A stretch of 64,000 bases of DNA from Chlorocebus sabaeus (Eukaryota; Chordata; Mammalia; Primates; Cercopithecidae), in NCBI RefSeq assembly GCF_047675955.1, contig NC_132911.1, forward strand, positions 20,048,565 through 20,112,564, written 5' to 3'. The notes beneath the pieces were generated by a model. That model ran no database searches. It was not told where the DNA came from and worked only from the letters and a program-made list of their open reading frames with translations. The position numbers and the translations under genes are program-made. Positions 20,516-29,937 of the stretch are shown here, piece by piece. Each line of letters starts with the position of its first letter. Positions within the stretch are counted from its first letter, which is position 1.

Positions 20516-21519
20516 GGGGATGTGGAATCAGCTAGGGAGAGAGAACAGGGAAATGGGCACGGGGAGAGCCCTGGAAGGCCAGCAGGTAAGGGCTGGGTAG
20601 AAAATTATGAGACTGGAATGGGGTTGAGAAGTTGACCGGCAAGGAAGAAAACTAGGAGAATTGTTTGTAGTGATTGAGAAACCCAGACAAGAGTGTTTCA
20701 AGAAGAAGGGAGAAAGTGGTTAACAGGGTTGTTGAAAGCCACTAAGAGGTCAAGTGACAGGAATGCTGAAAAGTGTCCAGTGGATTTAGTGATATGGGGA
20801 TCATTGGTGACATTGAGAGTTGTTTTGGTGGTGAAGTGGAGGCAAAAGTCATATTGGACAGCATTGAGGCATGAATGGAAAGTGAGGAATTGGAGAAGCC
20901 AAGTATAAACAATTTTGGGGGTGGGGGAAATGTCTGGCTGTGAGAAGAAAGCTAGAAGGGGATTAGATGTGGAGATTACAAATATTCTTAATTTCATTAA
21001 TGGAAAGATTAGATCATGCTCAAACGGCGATAGGATGGGTTTAAGAGGGTGGGGAGGTTAACGGTGCAGGAGAGAGGTAGTAACTGATGACATTATTTAC
21101 GACTGCTGAGAAGGACAAGACATGGGGTCCAGGACACTCCCTGATGATGGGAGGGTACAGGACTCAATGGAGATGCAGTTGATTTCCAGGGAGAAGATGA
21201 GGATGGATGGCTTGCATAGTCCCAACAAAGTAGGTTTTAGGTTAGGCATGAGGATCATGGTAAGGAGGGTGGGGGAGTGGGACGAACAGTAAGGTGTCCC
21301 AACCTTTGCCAGATGCTGCAAAAGTATTCTTGTTTCTTGAGCTGTGATTGGCTCTGGAGGTGGCATGTTGTTGAGCTCACTGTCCTGCCTACCATCAGCG
21401 TATCCTCAGAGCTGCTAAGTCCTTATCCTGAACTTACATAATTGGAATTTCTGATTAAAATAAATGCATGTAAATGTGTATGTGTGTCTTTTTTTTTTTT
21501 TTTTGGGAGCCATATCTTC

Positions 21520-21570
21520 TCCTAAAAGCAAAGATTGACTTTTAGGAGGAATATATATTCCTCCCAAAAG
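21520..21570. repeat. Overlapping inverted repeats
   Basis: GGAGGAATATATATTCCTCC at 21545-21564 is a perfect palindrome and extends to 32 bp (21539-21570) with one mismatched pair. Its left arm CTTTTAGGAG also pairs perfectly with CTCCTAAAAG just upstream (about 21520-21529), so two alternative hairpins compete. Adjacent to a T16-type run and the TG-rich tract. Confidence 0.85.
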
Positions 21571-21582
21571 CCTGCAGTGGGT

Positions 21583-21795
21583 ATGTGTGTAATGTGTATG
21601 TGTGCAATGTGTGTGTGCAATGTGTGTGTGCAGTGTGTGTGTGTAGTGTGTGTGTGTAGTGTGTGTGTGTAGTGTGTGTGTGTATGTGTGTTGTATGCTG
21701 TGTGTGTTGTATGTGTGTTGTATGTGTTTGTAGTGTATATAGTGTGTATGTGTGTGTGGTGGGTGTGGGGAGGGTGTGTGGGGTGTGTGTGTATA
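21583..21795 (+). repeat. TG-rich microsatellite
   Basis: About 210 bp of (TG)n with regular interruptions: repeated blocks of 'tgtgtgtgcaatg', then 'tgtgtgtgtagtg', then 'tgtgttgtatg'. Alternating purine-pyrimidine, so Z-DNA-prone. The His/Thr-rich minus-strand open frames here are artefacts of the repeat. Confidence 0.95.
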
Positions 21796-21799
21796 TAAG

Positions 21800-23519
21800 A
21801 TATCCCATAGCATAAATATGTATGTATCACACATAAATACGTATGATATTTCCTTTATATAGGAATATAGGACCATAGACTGGGACAGATTCCAGTGAAA
21901 GTATTAACAGTGCCCCTTTTACCTCTGAAAGCATCCTGCTTGTAAGGTATACTGTCGTTCAGCATTTTAGGAATGGAGTCAGAAAGCAGAAATCATTTCT
22001 CTTTACTGAGTGTTCAGGTGAATTGGGTCTCAAGAAATCCAACTTTGGTGATATCCCAAAGCCTTTTCCTCCTCCTCCCTCTTCCCATGAAGTATGAGCC
22101 CTGGGTTTAGACTGGATAAACAGACAAGTCTCTCCTGTTCTTCCACGCTAACTGTGACTACCTGCCTTACCAAAACACACAGGTGTGGCATACCCTTAAA
22201 GTACTGAAAACTGAAAACATTTGTATTTAGCACACGGTGATGAATCACAGATACTCATGAAGGAGATAGGCCATTCTTGCTCCCAGGATTTTGCTCCTGG
22301 CCCTACAGTGGTCCCCGAGACTAATTGGATAGTGTATCTTGGTAATTCATGTGCTCTTGGTCCTCATGCCTTATTGATCTCTCTTGCTTTTGGACACCAC
22401 ACATCTGAGAGCACTTTGCTACCGTGAAGCAGCCACAAGCACAGTCCATCGATCTATAAAAGCCTATTGAAACAGAGAGTCTTGTCTGACTGGGTTTGAG
22501 AAACCTCAGCAGAGTTATTTCCTCCCGGCTCAGACACAGCCAGGGATGCTTCCAAAGGAGAAGGGGCAGATGTACACCCTCCCAGCCCATTCATTCCAGG
22601 ACTTGTTTCAGAAACCCTGGCTTCCTGGCGGTGTTCCAGGCAGGGTCCAGGGAGTGGTGGGAGGGTCCCAGAGGCTTGTGTTGGAGGCAGGAGTCGTAGT
22701 TGGTGGCCTAGATTTTTTAAAGGCAAAATGAATAAAAACCAAGGCACGAATGAGTTAAATCAGGAAAGAAGCAGTCAGTGCCTGAGCCCCAGCACCCTGA
22801 CCCTGGGTTGCCAGTGAAAGAAAGGCGGGGAGGCGAGGTTCAGGGACCCCAGGGGGAGCACAGCAGTTATTCAGCTATGGGGCTCCAGCAAAACAAAGCT
22901 CTAGGTGGATTTCAGTTGAACAAATAATTCTTGTATGTGAGTAATAAAGCCTTGGAAATAGCCCCAGGCCATATGTTAGCTCAAAGCAGCAGTCAGGGGC
23001 TGGGAGCCTCTTCCAAGAACAACATTTTCTCTCTCGGTGGAAGGGAGAGGAATCTTCTCAGATTGTCTTTGAAAGCACAGGAGGCTTCCTCAGTGTCTCT
23101 GCGCTTCAGAAGACTAGACCCTCAGTAGTGTGCCATCAACGTTCCTGCTCCGGGGGTACTCGGCACCCTCGAGTGCTCTGCAGCCACAAATAGTCAAGTG
23201 CAGAAAAGAACCAGATGCTGGCCTGGCAGAATCAAGGTTTGATGAGGCTGGGAAGGCCGCCTTTAGCTAACAGGTCTTCTGCACCCTAGCCAGCTCCAAA
23301 AGCCACATTTTGAGAAAAGCAGATATGGGGAGGATGTCAAGGTGGCAGAAAAGTCATCAAAGTCCGTTACAAGCTGCATTCTGAGACCAATTCAGGGGAA
23401 CCTCCATGAGCTGAGGATAGCTGTGAGATGCCTTGCTCCTGAAGGCATTTTCCGGGTCAGCTGTGGGGTGGTGGGCATGGCGGTGTCTGGTCCAGCTCCA
23501 GAACTTATTTGCTGGACAC
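21800..23519. other. Mostly unique sequence
   Basis: No repeat family recognised over about 1.7 kb, and no supported exon. It includes 'gatctataaaagcctattg' near 22450, a TATA-like string without other promoter support. Confidence 0.4.
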
Positions 23520-23640
23520 ACAAAGAGGAATCACCCAGTCTCTCTGATCTTCCAATTTGTATCTACAAACTGGGAATTATCATCCCTGCCTTTCTTACCT
23601 GACATACATGTTAAAACCAAGCTAAGAAGGCTGGACAGGT
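23520..23640 (+). mobile_element. MIR fragment
   Basis: 'cagtctctctgatcttcc', then 'tctacaaactgggaattatc', matches the MIR 'cctcatctgtaaaatggggat' region. Confidence 0.5.
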
Positions 23641-23854
23641 GGCAATGCTAATAATAAGATAGGAACGGTTCTGTTTCTAGAGTGTCAGTGCTGATGTGAC
23701 CTCATCAAACCTTGGTCTTTTCCCAAGTTACTGGAGGCAGACCTGGGATTCCAACAAGGTTTTCTTTCACGTGGCTAAAGCTTATCTTAGTGCGGTTATA
23801 AAATGTGTTCTGAGCAAAGCTGTGATCACAGGCATTTTGTTTTTCATTGTTGTA

Positions 23855-23930
23855 ATTCTCAGCTCCAATCTTGCAGAGCACACCAGCCTCAGTGCCCTGC
23901 ACATAGTAGGGCCTTGAGAAAACTTTGTGG
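23855..23930 (+). mobile_element. L2/MIR-like tail fragment
   Basis: 'agtgccctgcacatagtagg' followed by 'gccttgagaaaac' fits the L2 or MIR 3' region. Short. Confidence 0.4.
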
Positions 23931-24135
23931 CATAGCTGAGCATCGGGGCTCAGGAGGCCAGTTGAGGGTGTGCGTGTGACAGTTTATCACTTTGGGAGTC
24001 AGAGGGTTAATCCCAGCTTGGCTCCCCTTTGGCTTTGCCCTAGAGACCTTCATCCCCAAATCCCTCTGAAACAAAGGCTTGGACCCAGGTCCCGGGCAGG
24101 ACAAAAGGAACATAGGGAAACTGCAGTTACAGCTG

Positions 24136-24439
24136 TTTTTTTTGTTTTTGTTTGTTTTTGAGATGGAGTCTCGCTTTGTCACCCAGGCTGGAGTGCAGTG
24201 GCACAATCTTGGCTCACTGCAAGCTCCAACTCCTGGGTTCGTGCCATTCTCCTGCCTCAGCCTCCTGAATAGCTGGGACTACAGACACCTGTCACCATGC
24301 CTGGCTAATTTTTCTATTTTTAGTAGAGATGGGGTTTCACCATGTTGGCTAGGATGGTCTTGATCTCCTAACTTCGTGATCTGCCCACCTCGGCCTCCCA
24401 AAGTGCTGGGATTACAGGCGTGAGCCACTGTGCCCAGCC
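24136..24439 (-). mobile_element. AluY
   Basis: Reverse-oriented full-length Alu with AluY features on its own strand ('gatcacgaagttaggagatc', 'gagaatggcacgaacc'). Exact target-site duplication TACAGCTG at 24128-24135 and 24440-24447. Confidence 0.95.
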
Positions 24440-24447
24440 TACAGCTG

Positions 24448-25644
24448 GTTTGTTTATGACCAGTACTATTCCACTGCCTGTCTATATCCAGGGATGTTTG
24501 GGTGGGGATGCTGAGACAATTGGCTTGGGGAAGTTAAGGGGCAGGTAAGTGGACTTAGCATGTAATGGCGTGGGGATGTGGTCGCTCATGCTCTGTTTCC
24601 TTCTGCAAACAAAGTGTTGATAGTATGAATGAGCAAAAGAGAAGACAGCTGAAGGGACTCACAGGGGCGTGATCCAGAGCCTCTGAGTGGGAGAGAGTGA
24701 CTTCATTTAATGTCAGCTGTCAACTGACATTCTGTCACAGCCAATGGATTCCCACTCAGAATGGGGGCTGCAAACTCCCAAGTTTGATACCTTGCTGCAA
24801 ATGCACTGGCCCAGGAGGGTGGCCTCTTGGAGAGGGTAATCCTCCCAGCTCCAGGGCCTTCCCCAGTTCCTGGGAGCTCCAGGCTACCATCGGGGCTCCT
24901 GCGGTTTCTGCAGGGATAAAGGTCTTCTGTGCTTTCCTTGTCTCTGGTTGTGAATGTGGCTAAAAGCAGCGACATCTGTGTTCCTTCTGTGAGATGCACA
25001 CTAGATGGATATATTAATAAAGCCTGGGTTGGAAAGGCCAGAGTGGGTGGGGTAGGCTCCAAAAGGGTGGTCAGCTGTGGGGCTGAGCCAGGTTCCTGTG
25101 GTCAGAATAGTAGAGTGGGAGGAAGGTTGGCATAAGAATGTGAGTGAAAAGTGTGTGTGTAGTGGTCCAAGACAGGTAAGACAAATGACCTCGAAAATAG
25201 CAGGGTGCTGAGTGGGTGGGGAGCAGGTGTAACAATACCAGAAGAGCGTAAGGCTTCCCAGGAGCTGGAACAAATGGGCGTTTCCAGGTGAGAACAGCGG
25301 GACCCTGACACAGCTGTCTAGGGAATCATGGTTGTCTTAGACCTTATTAGTATCCCAGAATAAAAACCCGAAGAACCAATCGCTCTGTTCAGTGGACAGC
25401 TCTGCCCTGAGCTGCCCTCGTTCTCCTCCAGGCCAGGCTCTGCCGCCTTTTCAGAGTGTTACTTCCCAGCAGAGGCAGGTGGGTTTGTCTGTCTGGATTA
25501 GATGAAGTGTGAGGTCAGCCTCTCCCAAGGCTTCTCCCCAATTGACGTGTTTCTCTGAGCTCCCGTGTTCTCAGCCTCTTCGACAGTGAGTGAGGCTGGG
25601 AAAAGCTGTTGAGTTTGACTCTTACCTCAGCTGTTTTAGCCAGC
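24448..25644. other. Unique sequence, no feature seen
   Basis: GC-richer than the surroundings but without CpG clustering. Contains a small inverted repeat AATGTCAG/CTGACATT near 24710-24732. No supported exon. Confidence 0.4.
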
Positions 25645-25731
25645 CTTCCTTGAACTATGGCACCTACATGTGTAAAACAGGATGATGCTACCAGTATAGC
25701 TATTGTGGAGATGAAATCAGAGATAATGCTT
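25645..25731 (+). mobile_element. MIR fragment, host of the nested cluster
   Basis: 'tgtgtaaaacaggatgatg', then 'ggagatgaaatcagagataa', is the MIR 'tgtaaaatggggataat .. gaggattaaatgagataat' region. Sequence after 26923 may continue it. Confidence 0.5.
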
Positions 25732-25742
25732 CATAATTTTTA

Positions 25743-26420
25743 AATTCTTTTTAAATTTTTATTTTAGAGACAGGGTCTTGCTCTTTCACACAGGCTGGAG
25801 TGCAGTGGTGTGATTATAGCTCACTGTAGCCCTGAAGTCCTGGGTTCAAGTGATCTTCCCCACGTGGCCTCCAGAGTAGCTGGGACTACAGGTGTGCACC
25901 ACCACACCCTGTTGTTAAAATTTTTTGTAGAGATGGTGGTGCAGTTTGGCTCTGTGTTCCCACCTAAATCTCATGTGGAATTGTAATCCCCATGTGTTAA
26001 GGGAGTGGCCTGGTGGGAGGTGATTGAATCATGGGGGCGGACTTCCCTTTTGCTGCTCTCCTGACAGTTCTCCCAAGATCTGGTTGTTTGAAAGTGTGTA
26101 TCACCTCCTACTTTGTGCTGTGTGTCCTGCTCTGGCCACGTAAAGACTGTGTCTGCTTTTCCTTCACCTTCTGCCATGATTGTAAGTTTCCTGAGGTCTT
26201 CCCAGCCATGCCTCCTGGATAACCTGTAGAACTGTGAGTCGATTAAACCTCTTTTCTTTGTAAGTGATCCAGTCTCAGGTAGTTCTTTATAGTTGTATGA
26301 GAACAGACTAATAAGGATGGAGTCTTACTGTGTTACCTAGGCTGATATCAACTCCTGGGCTCCCGTGATCTTCCTACCTTGGCCTCCTAAAGCTCTGAGA
26401 CTACAGGCATGTGCCGCCAT
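25743..26420 (-). mobile_element. AluJ split by a THE1/MST LTR
   Basis: First part 25743-25936 with 'gagacagggtcttgctc' and 'gattatagctcactg', second part 26321-26420 with 'gcctcctaaagctctgag'. J-type in reverse orientation. Cut cleanly by the LTR, with 5-bp duplication GATGG on each side. Confidence 0.85.
25937..26315 (+). mobile_element. THE1/MST-type MaLR solo LTR
   Basis: Starts TGGTGCAGTTTGGCTCTG and contains 'aatcatgggggcggac', 'ccttctgccatgattg', 'gattaaacctcttttc' and 'aacagactaataag'. Perfect 5-bp target-site duplication GATGG at 25932-25936 and 26316-26320. Inserted in an AluJ, so younger than it. Confidence 0.93.
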
Positions 26421-26433
26421 GCCCAGCTAATTT

Positions 26434-26737
26434 TTTTTTGAGATGGAGTCTCGCACTGTTGCCCAGGGTGGAGTGCGGTGGTGGGATATCTGCTCACTGC
26501 AACCTCCGCCTCCCAGGTTCAAGCGATTCTTCTGCCTCAGCACCCCAAGTACTTGGGATTACAGGTTCCCGCCACCAAGCCTGGCTTTTTTTTTTTTTTT
26601 TCTTTTTTCTGTATTTTTAGTAGAGACGGGAGTTTCACTATGTTGGCCAGGCTGGTCTTGAACTCCTGACCTCTCGATCTGCCTGCCTTGGCCTCCCAAA
26701 GTGCTGGGATTATAGGTGTGAATCATTGAGCCTGGCT
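26434..26737 (-). mobile_element. AluS
   Basis: Reverse-oriented full Alu with a T-tract in the linker (26587-26602). Perfect 13-bp target-site duplication GCCCAGCTAATTT at 26421-26433 and 26738-26750, placed at the end of the AluJ. Confidence 0.95.
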
Positions 26738-26750
26738 GCCCAGCTAATTT

Positions 26751-26911
26751 AAAAAAATTTTTGTAGTGGTGGAGTCTTGCTGTGTTACCAGGCTGGAGTG
26801 CCGTGGTTCAATCATAACTCATTGCAGCCTCAAACTTTTGGGCTCGAGTGATCCTCCCACCTTGGCCTCCTGAGTAGCTGGAACTACAGGCATGTGCAAT
26901 TGTGTGCAGCT
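26751..26911 (-). mobile_element. Alu left monomer (FLAM-like) or second old Alu piece
   Basis: 'agtcttgctgtgttaccag', 'gttcaatcataactcattg' and 'cctgagtagctggaactac' form one reverse monomer. 'cataatttt' occurs at 25732-25740 and about 26913-26921, suggesting the outer target-site duplication of the oldest Alu material. Confidence 0.7.
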
Positions 26912-27179
26912 CCATAATTTTAAAAAATTAGGCCTTTGTAAGGGTTAATTGAGGCTAATGCACAAGGGCACTTCCAAAATAGTAAAGGTGAAGGAAATGC
27001 TTAATCTCAATTGAGAGGGTTGGACTCCATAACCTCTAGGACAACTTCCAGGTCTTGAACTCTAAGGGTCTCCCTGGCCTCTGTTTCTATACCTTCTGCT
27101 TGGTACCTTTTTTTTTTTCCCCCTGGATGTCCTCATCTCCCACCTGTAGGACTTTCCCACCTGCCACTCAGGTTCAATC

Positions 27180-27420
27180 CAAGCTGAGCTGCCACATGAA
27201 AGAACTTTGAAGGGAAAATCAACAGTTTATCAAATTAGCTGAATTCTCAAAGCCTGGCTACTACACAAGGAATCAGTTGCTAATTAATGAACAGCCAACA
27301 CAGCTCCATTGCTGATTTGCATAAATATGTATTGTCAAACTGTTAGGTAAACAAAAACTGGATAACTGCCACGGAGCCAGAGTGGTTGTGCTGGGCCCTC
27401 CTAGTGAGGCTTTGCAGTAG
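27180..27420. promoter_or_regulatory. Candidate conserved enhancer-like block
   Basis: Unique sequence with TTGCTAATTAATGAACAG, an octamer-like TGATTTGCATAAATATG near 27315-27331 and TTAGGTAAACAAAAAC (forkhead-like). This motif mix is common in vertebrate developmental enhancers. Conservation itself cannot be seen from one sequence. Confidence 0.3.
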
Positions 27421-27739
27421 GGATTATGGCCTCCATGATTTTTTTTAAAGTCATCCTTTTATTTTTCTTTTTCCATGCCCTCCCTCCTCACTCTGGTTAA
27501 GGTTCAGCTCTCTTTGCATTATCAGCTACCAAACACAACAGGATGTAAACCAAGGCAGGGCTGGCCCTCCAATGAGCAAGATGACTTTCCTCTGCCACTT
27601 CACATTGCCTGGGTCTCTTGTATCTGGTTTAAAGATGGAGGGAGAGACTACTATGAAGTTGTCCCTGTCCCCACCCACATCTCAAATGAAGATACAAGAA
27701 GCATGGGGGTCTAGCCATAAAACTTGTCTGATGGATAGT

Positions 27740-27800
27740 TTTAATCCTTGCTAATTACAGCTAATTGGAGCTGTCAATCATTTAAAACCTTGAAACTGAC
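27740..27800. promoter_or_regulatory. Homeodomain/PBX-like motif cluster
   Basis: GCTAATTACAGCTAATTGG followed by AGCTGTCAATCATTTAAAA: two TAATT cores and a TGTCAATCA PBX/MEIS-like site within 40 bp, about 350 bp after the previous block. Confidence 0.3.
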
Positions 27801-28022
27801 TCAGGGAAGTCAGGCGATTCAAACTTTCCCAAATGTACAGATATTAGGTGCATTGAAGTTAGTAAGTATGAAGAAAGGGGGAAACTCTCACTTCCCTGTG
27901 CATAAGGAATCTCGGAAGATGCAGCTGTGCTGAAGTCAGACTTGACCTAGCGAAGTAAGATCTGGCAGTCTCAACCCTCCTCGGTTTCTAATAGCAGTAG
28001 CAGCGCAGATGGTACCTGTCAG

Positions 28023-28170
28023 TTCATTTCAGAAAATATTTATCGAGTGTCTGTGTGGTGCTGGGTGCTGTAGGAGTCAGGGTTCTGGCCTTGGAGGAGA
28101 TCCCTGTTTTGCTGGGGAGACAAATACAACCAAATATCTAACCGAGGTTGGGTGAGCACCTAACTAGTCT
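28023..28170 (+). mobile_element. Ancient repeat fragment (same family as 18565)
   Basis: 'aaaatatttatcgagtgtc', 'ggtgctgggtgctgtagg' and 'gctggggagacaaatac' follow the 'aaatatttattgagc..ggcactg..' ancient repeat. Confidence 0.45.
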
Positions 28171-28649
28171 GTGGTAGGGCTCACTTTAGCAGCCCCTAGA
28201 GTATGTCTCAGTTTATTGATGAAAGGGTCCTATTGATGAAGTGAAGCTATCTTTGGGGAGGAATTTTCTATTTGGGGTGGATGTTTTCTGGTCTATCTGT
28301 CTTCCTGCCACAGCATGAAGTCAGGCAGGTCTGTGTTCATGTGCTCACCTGGGATGGCACTTCTGGCTCCTGAAAAATGAAGACGCTGATTCCCTCCTCA
28401 CTAAGTCCCAGTGGAGGAAGCCAGGAAAGCAGCTGAGCAGGGCTTCTGGGGGAGAAAGTCCGAGGCCTTGCAAAGGAGAGCAGTTTCCTCTGGGCCAGTT
28501 TGCAGAGTCGAGGTTGCCTGTGTGCTGGGTCTTGAGCTCCCATATAGAGGCCCTCATGCCTCCAAATATCTATCAGCACCCCCAATATCTACCAGACTCA
28601 TCTCATTAGTCTGAGATGCTGAAATTTCCACTCAGTTGGGAAAGGAATG

Positions 28650-28890
28650 GGAGTTTACCTATGGCAAATGTCTATTCTACTGGGCCATTTGTATCTGTTG
28701 TTACCTTTATTTCTTAAAAAATCATGTAATTCCGTTACTAATGTACCCACTTTATAGCTAAAGAACTGGAATTCAGAGGGTATAAATGACTTGTCCAAGG
28801 CATCACTGCAGATGTCCGAGTCAGGATGTACACTGAGCTTTGTCTGAATCCAGAACTCGGCTCTTGTGCCCCACTCCTCGCTGTTGTCTT
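28650..28890 (-). mobile_element. MIR
   Basis: Reverse MIR core: 'ccactttatagctaaagaac', 'gaattcagagggtataaatg', 'acttgtccaaggcatcac', then 'gaatccagaactcggctc'. Confidence 0.65.
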
Positions 28891-29598
28891 TGTTTACTGT
28901 AGAACCCTACCCTGTCAATAATAATAGTAATGGTAACTCTGACCCCAACTTTCATTGATGAATTAGGTAGCAGTTAATCCACTGGGCAGAGATGGCTCCC
29001 GGTGGAAATGGTGTAATTCTGAAGCCCACTTCCACAAGGCCGGGAAGCAGTGGCCTCATGGTTCAACCAGCCAGCTGGGAAATCTGCAGACCTGAGGGCA
29101 CAGGCCACAGAACTTTGCCCACCCGCATGTGGACCCATCTGGCCGGCGGTAGAAAGCCCACTGTGTGAGGTACCATGGGGGAGTTCAGGGTGGCAGAGGG
29201 TTTGCTTTGGAGACCTAAAAGTAGATGGTACCCTAAGAAAATGGGGTGGACTATGGGTATTTCTGTGGCGTCCAGAAGCCACAATGCACAGCTTATGTGC
29301 AGGGGCTAGAGGAAGTTCCAGCGCATTCCCTTCCCCAGGAGGTCCTCTGCTCCAGAAGTGAAATGGCTCTATGGAGGAATTCGAGTTCCCCTTTACAACC
29401 CCCGCTGACAGGATCCATAAGCCCCGACCAACATGTATACAGGAAGGAAAAATCAATGTAGTAAAAGAGAAAGGAGAGAACTTCAAGGAATTTGCCAGTC
29501 TTCATATGGCCCATGTCAATGCCCGGCCCATTAGTCATCGGTGTGAAAAGACCCAGGAAGCCACAGGAAAGGATATGGAAAAGAAGTCATTAAAAAAC
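28890..29598. other. Unique sequence, no supported gene
   Basis: Several overlapping open frames of 70-170 codons occur on both strands between 28974 and 29604 but none resembles a known protein. Frames overlap each other, which is typical of chance in GC-richer DNA. Confidence 0.4.
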
Positions 29599-29609
29599 GT
29601 TTAAAACTT

Positions 29610-29894
29610 GTGGCTAGGAATGGTGGCTCATGCCTGTAACTCCAGCACTTTAGGGGACTGAGGTAGGTGGATCACTTGAGGCCAGGAGTTCGAAACCAGC
29701 CTGGCCAACATGGTGAAACCCTGTCTCTACTAATAATACAAAAGTTAGCTGGGCATGGTGGTGCGTGCTTTAATCCCAGCTACTCAGGGGGCTGAGGCAG
29801 GAGAATCGCTTGAACCCTGGAGGAGGCGGAGGTTGCAGTGAGCTGAGATTGCATCACTGCACTCCAGCCTGGGCTACAGAGTGAGATTCCATCT

Positions 29895-29926
<32 letters not shown>
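29610..29926 (+). mobile_element. AluS
   Basis: Sense Alu ('aggccaggagttcgaaacc', 'cctggccaacatggtgaaac') with a 30-A tail at 29896-29925. Target-site duplication GTTTAAAACTT at 29599-29609 and GTTTAGAACTT at 29927-29937 (one mismatch). Confidence 0.95.
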
Positions 29927-29927
<1 letters not shown>

Positions 29928-29937
29928 TTTAGAACTT

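Larger units (their letters stand above)
18565..21130 (+). repeat. Ancient interspersed repeat, interrupted twice
   Basis: Starts 'ttattgagcatttactatg', typical of an abundant ancient mammalian repeat (L2-like naming uncertain), and continues as a purine-rich strand: 'ttgcaaga..tttacgtcatg', 'agaagggagaaagtgg', 'gaggtcaagtgacaggaatg', 'gggatcattggtgacattg'. The pieces are about 18565-18811, 19114-19790 and 20600-21130. The AluJ at 18812 and the LTR near 19795-20515 were inserted into it. Confidence 0.45.

Noticed and set aside
21415..21876. 153-codon minus-strand frame and overlapping frames
   Set aside because: Read through the TG/CA microsatellite. Three frames are open at once.
22440..22470. 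'gatctataaaagcc' as a TATA promoter
   Set aside because: No initiator, exon or conserved context. TATA strings arise by chance in this composition.
23705..24206. Minus-strand frames of 65-105 codons
   Set aside because: Partly in Alu sequence and without a recognised domain.
25743..26911. Reading the cluster as four separate Alu insertions
   Set aside because: The AluJ halves join exactly across the LTR with a GATGG duplication, so two of the pieces are one Alu.
28974..29486. 170-codon minus-strand frame
   Set aside because: Several overlapping frames on both strands at the same place, with no similarity to a known family and no splice or promoter context.
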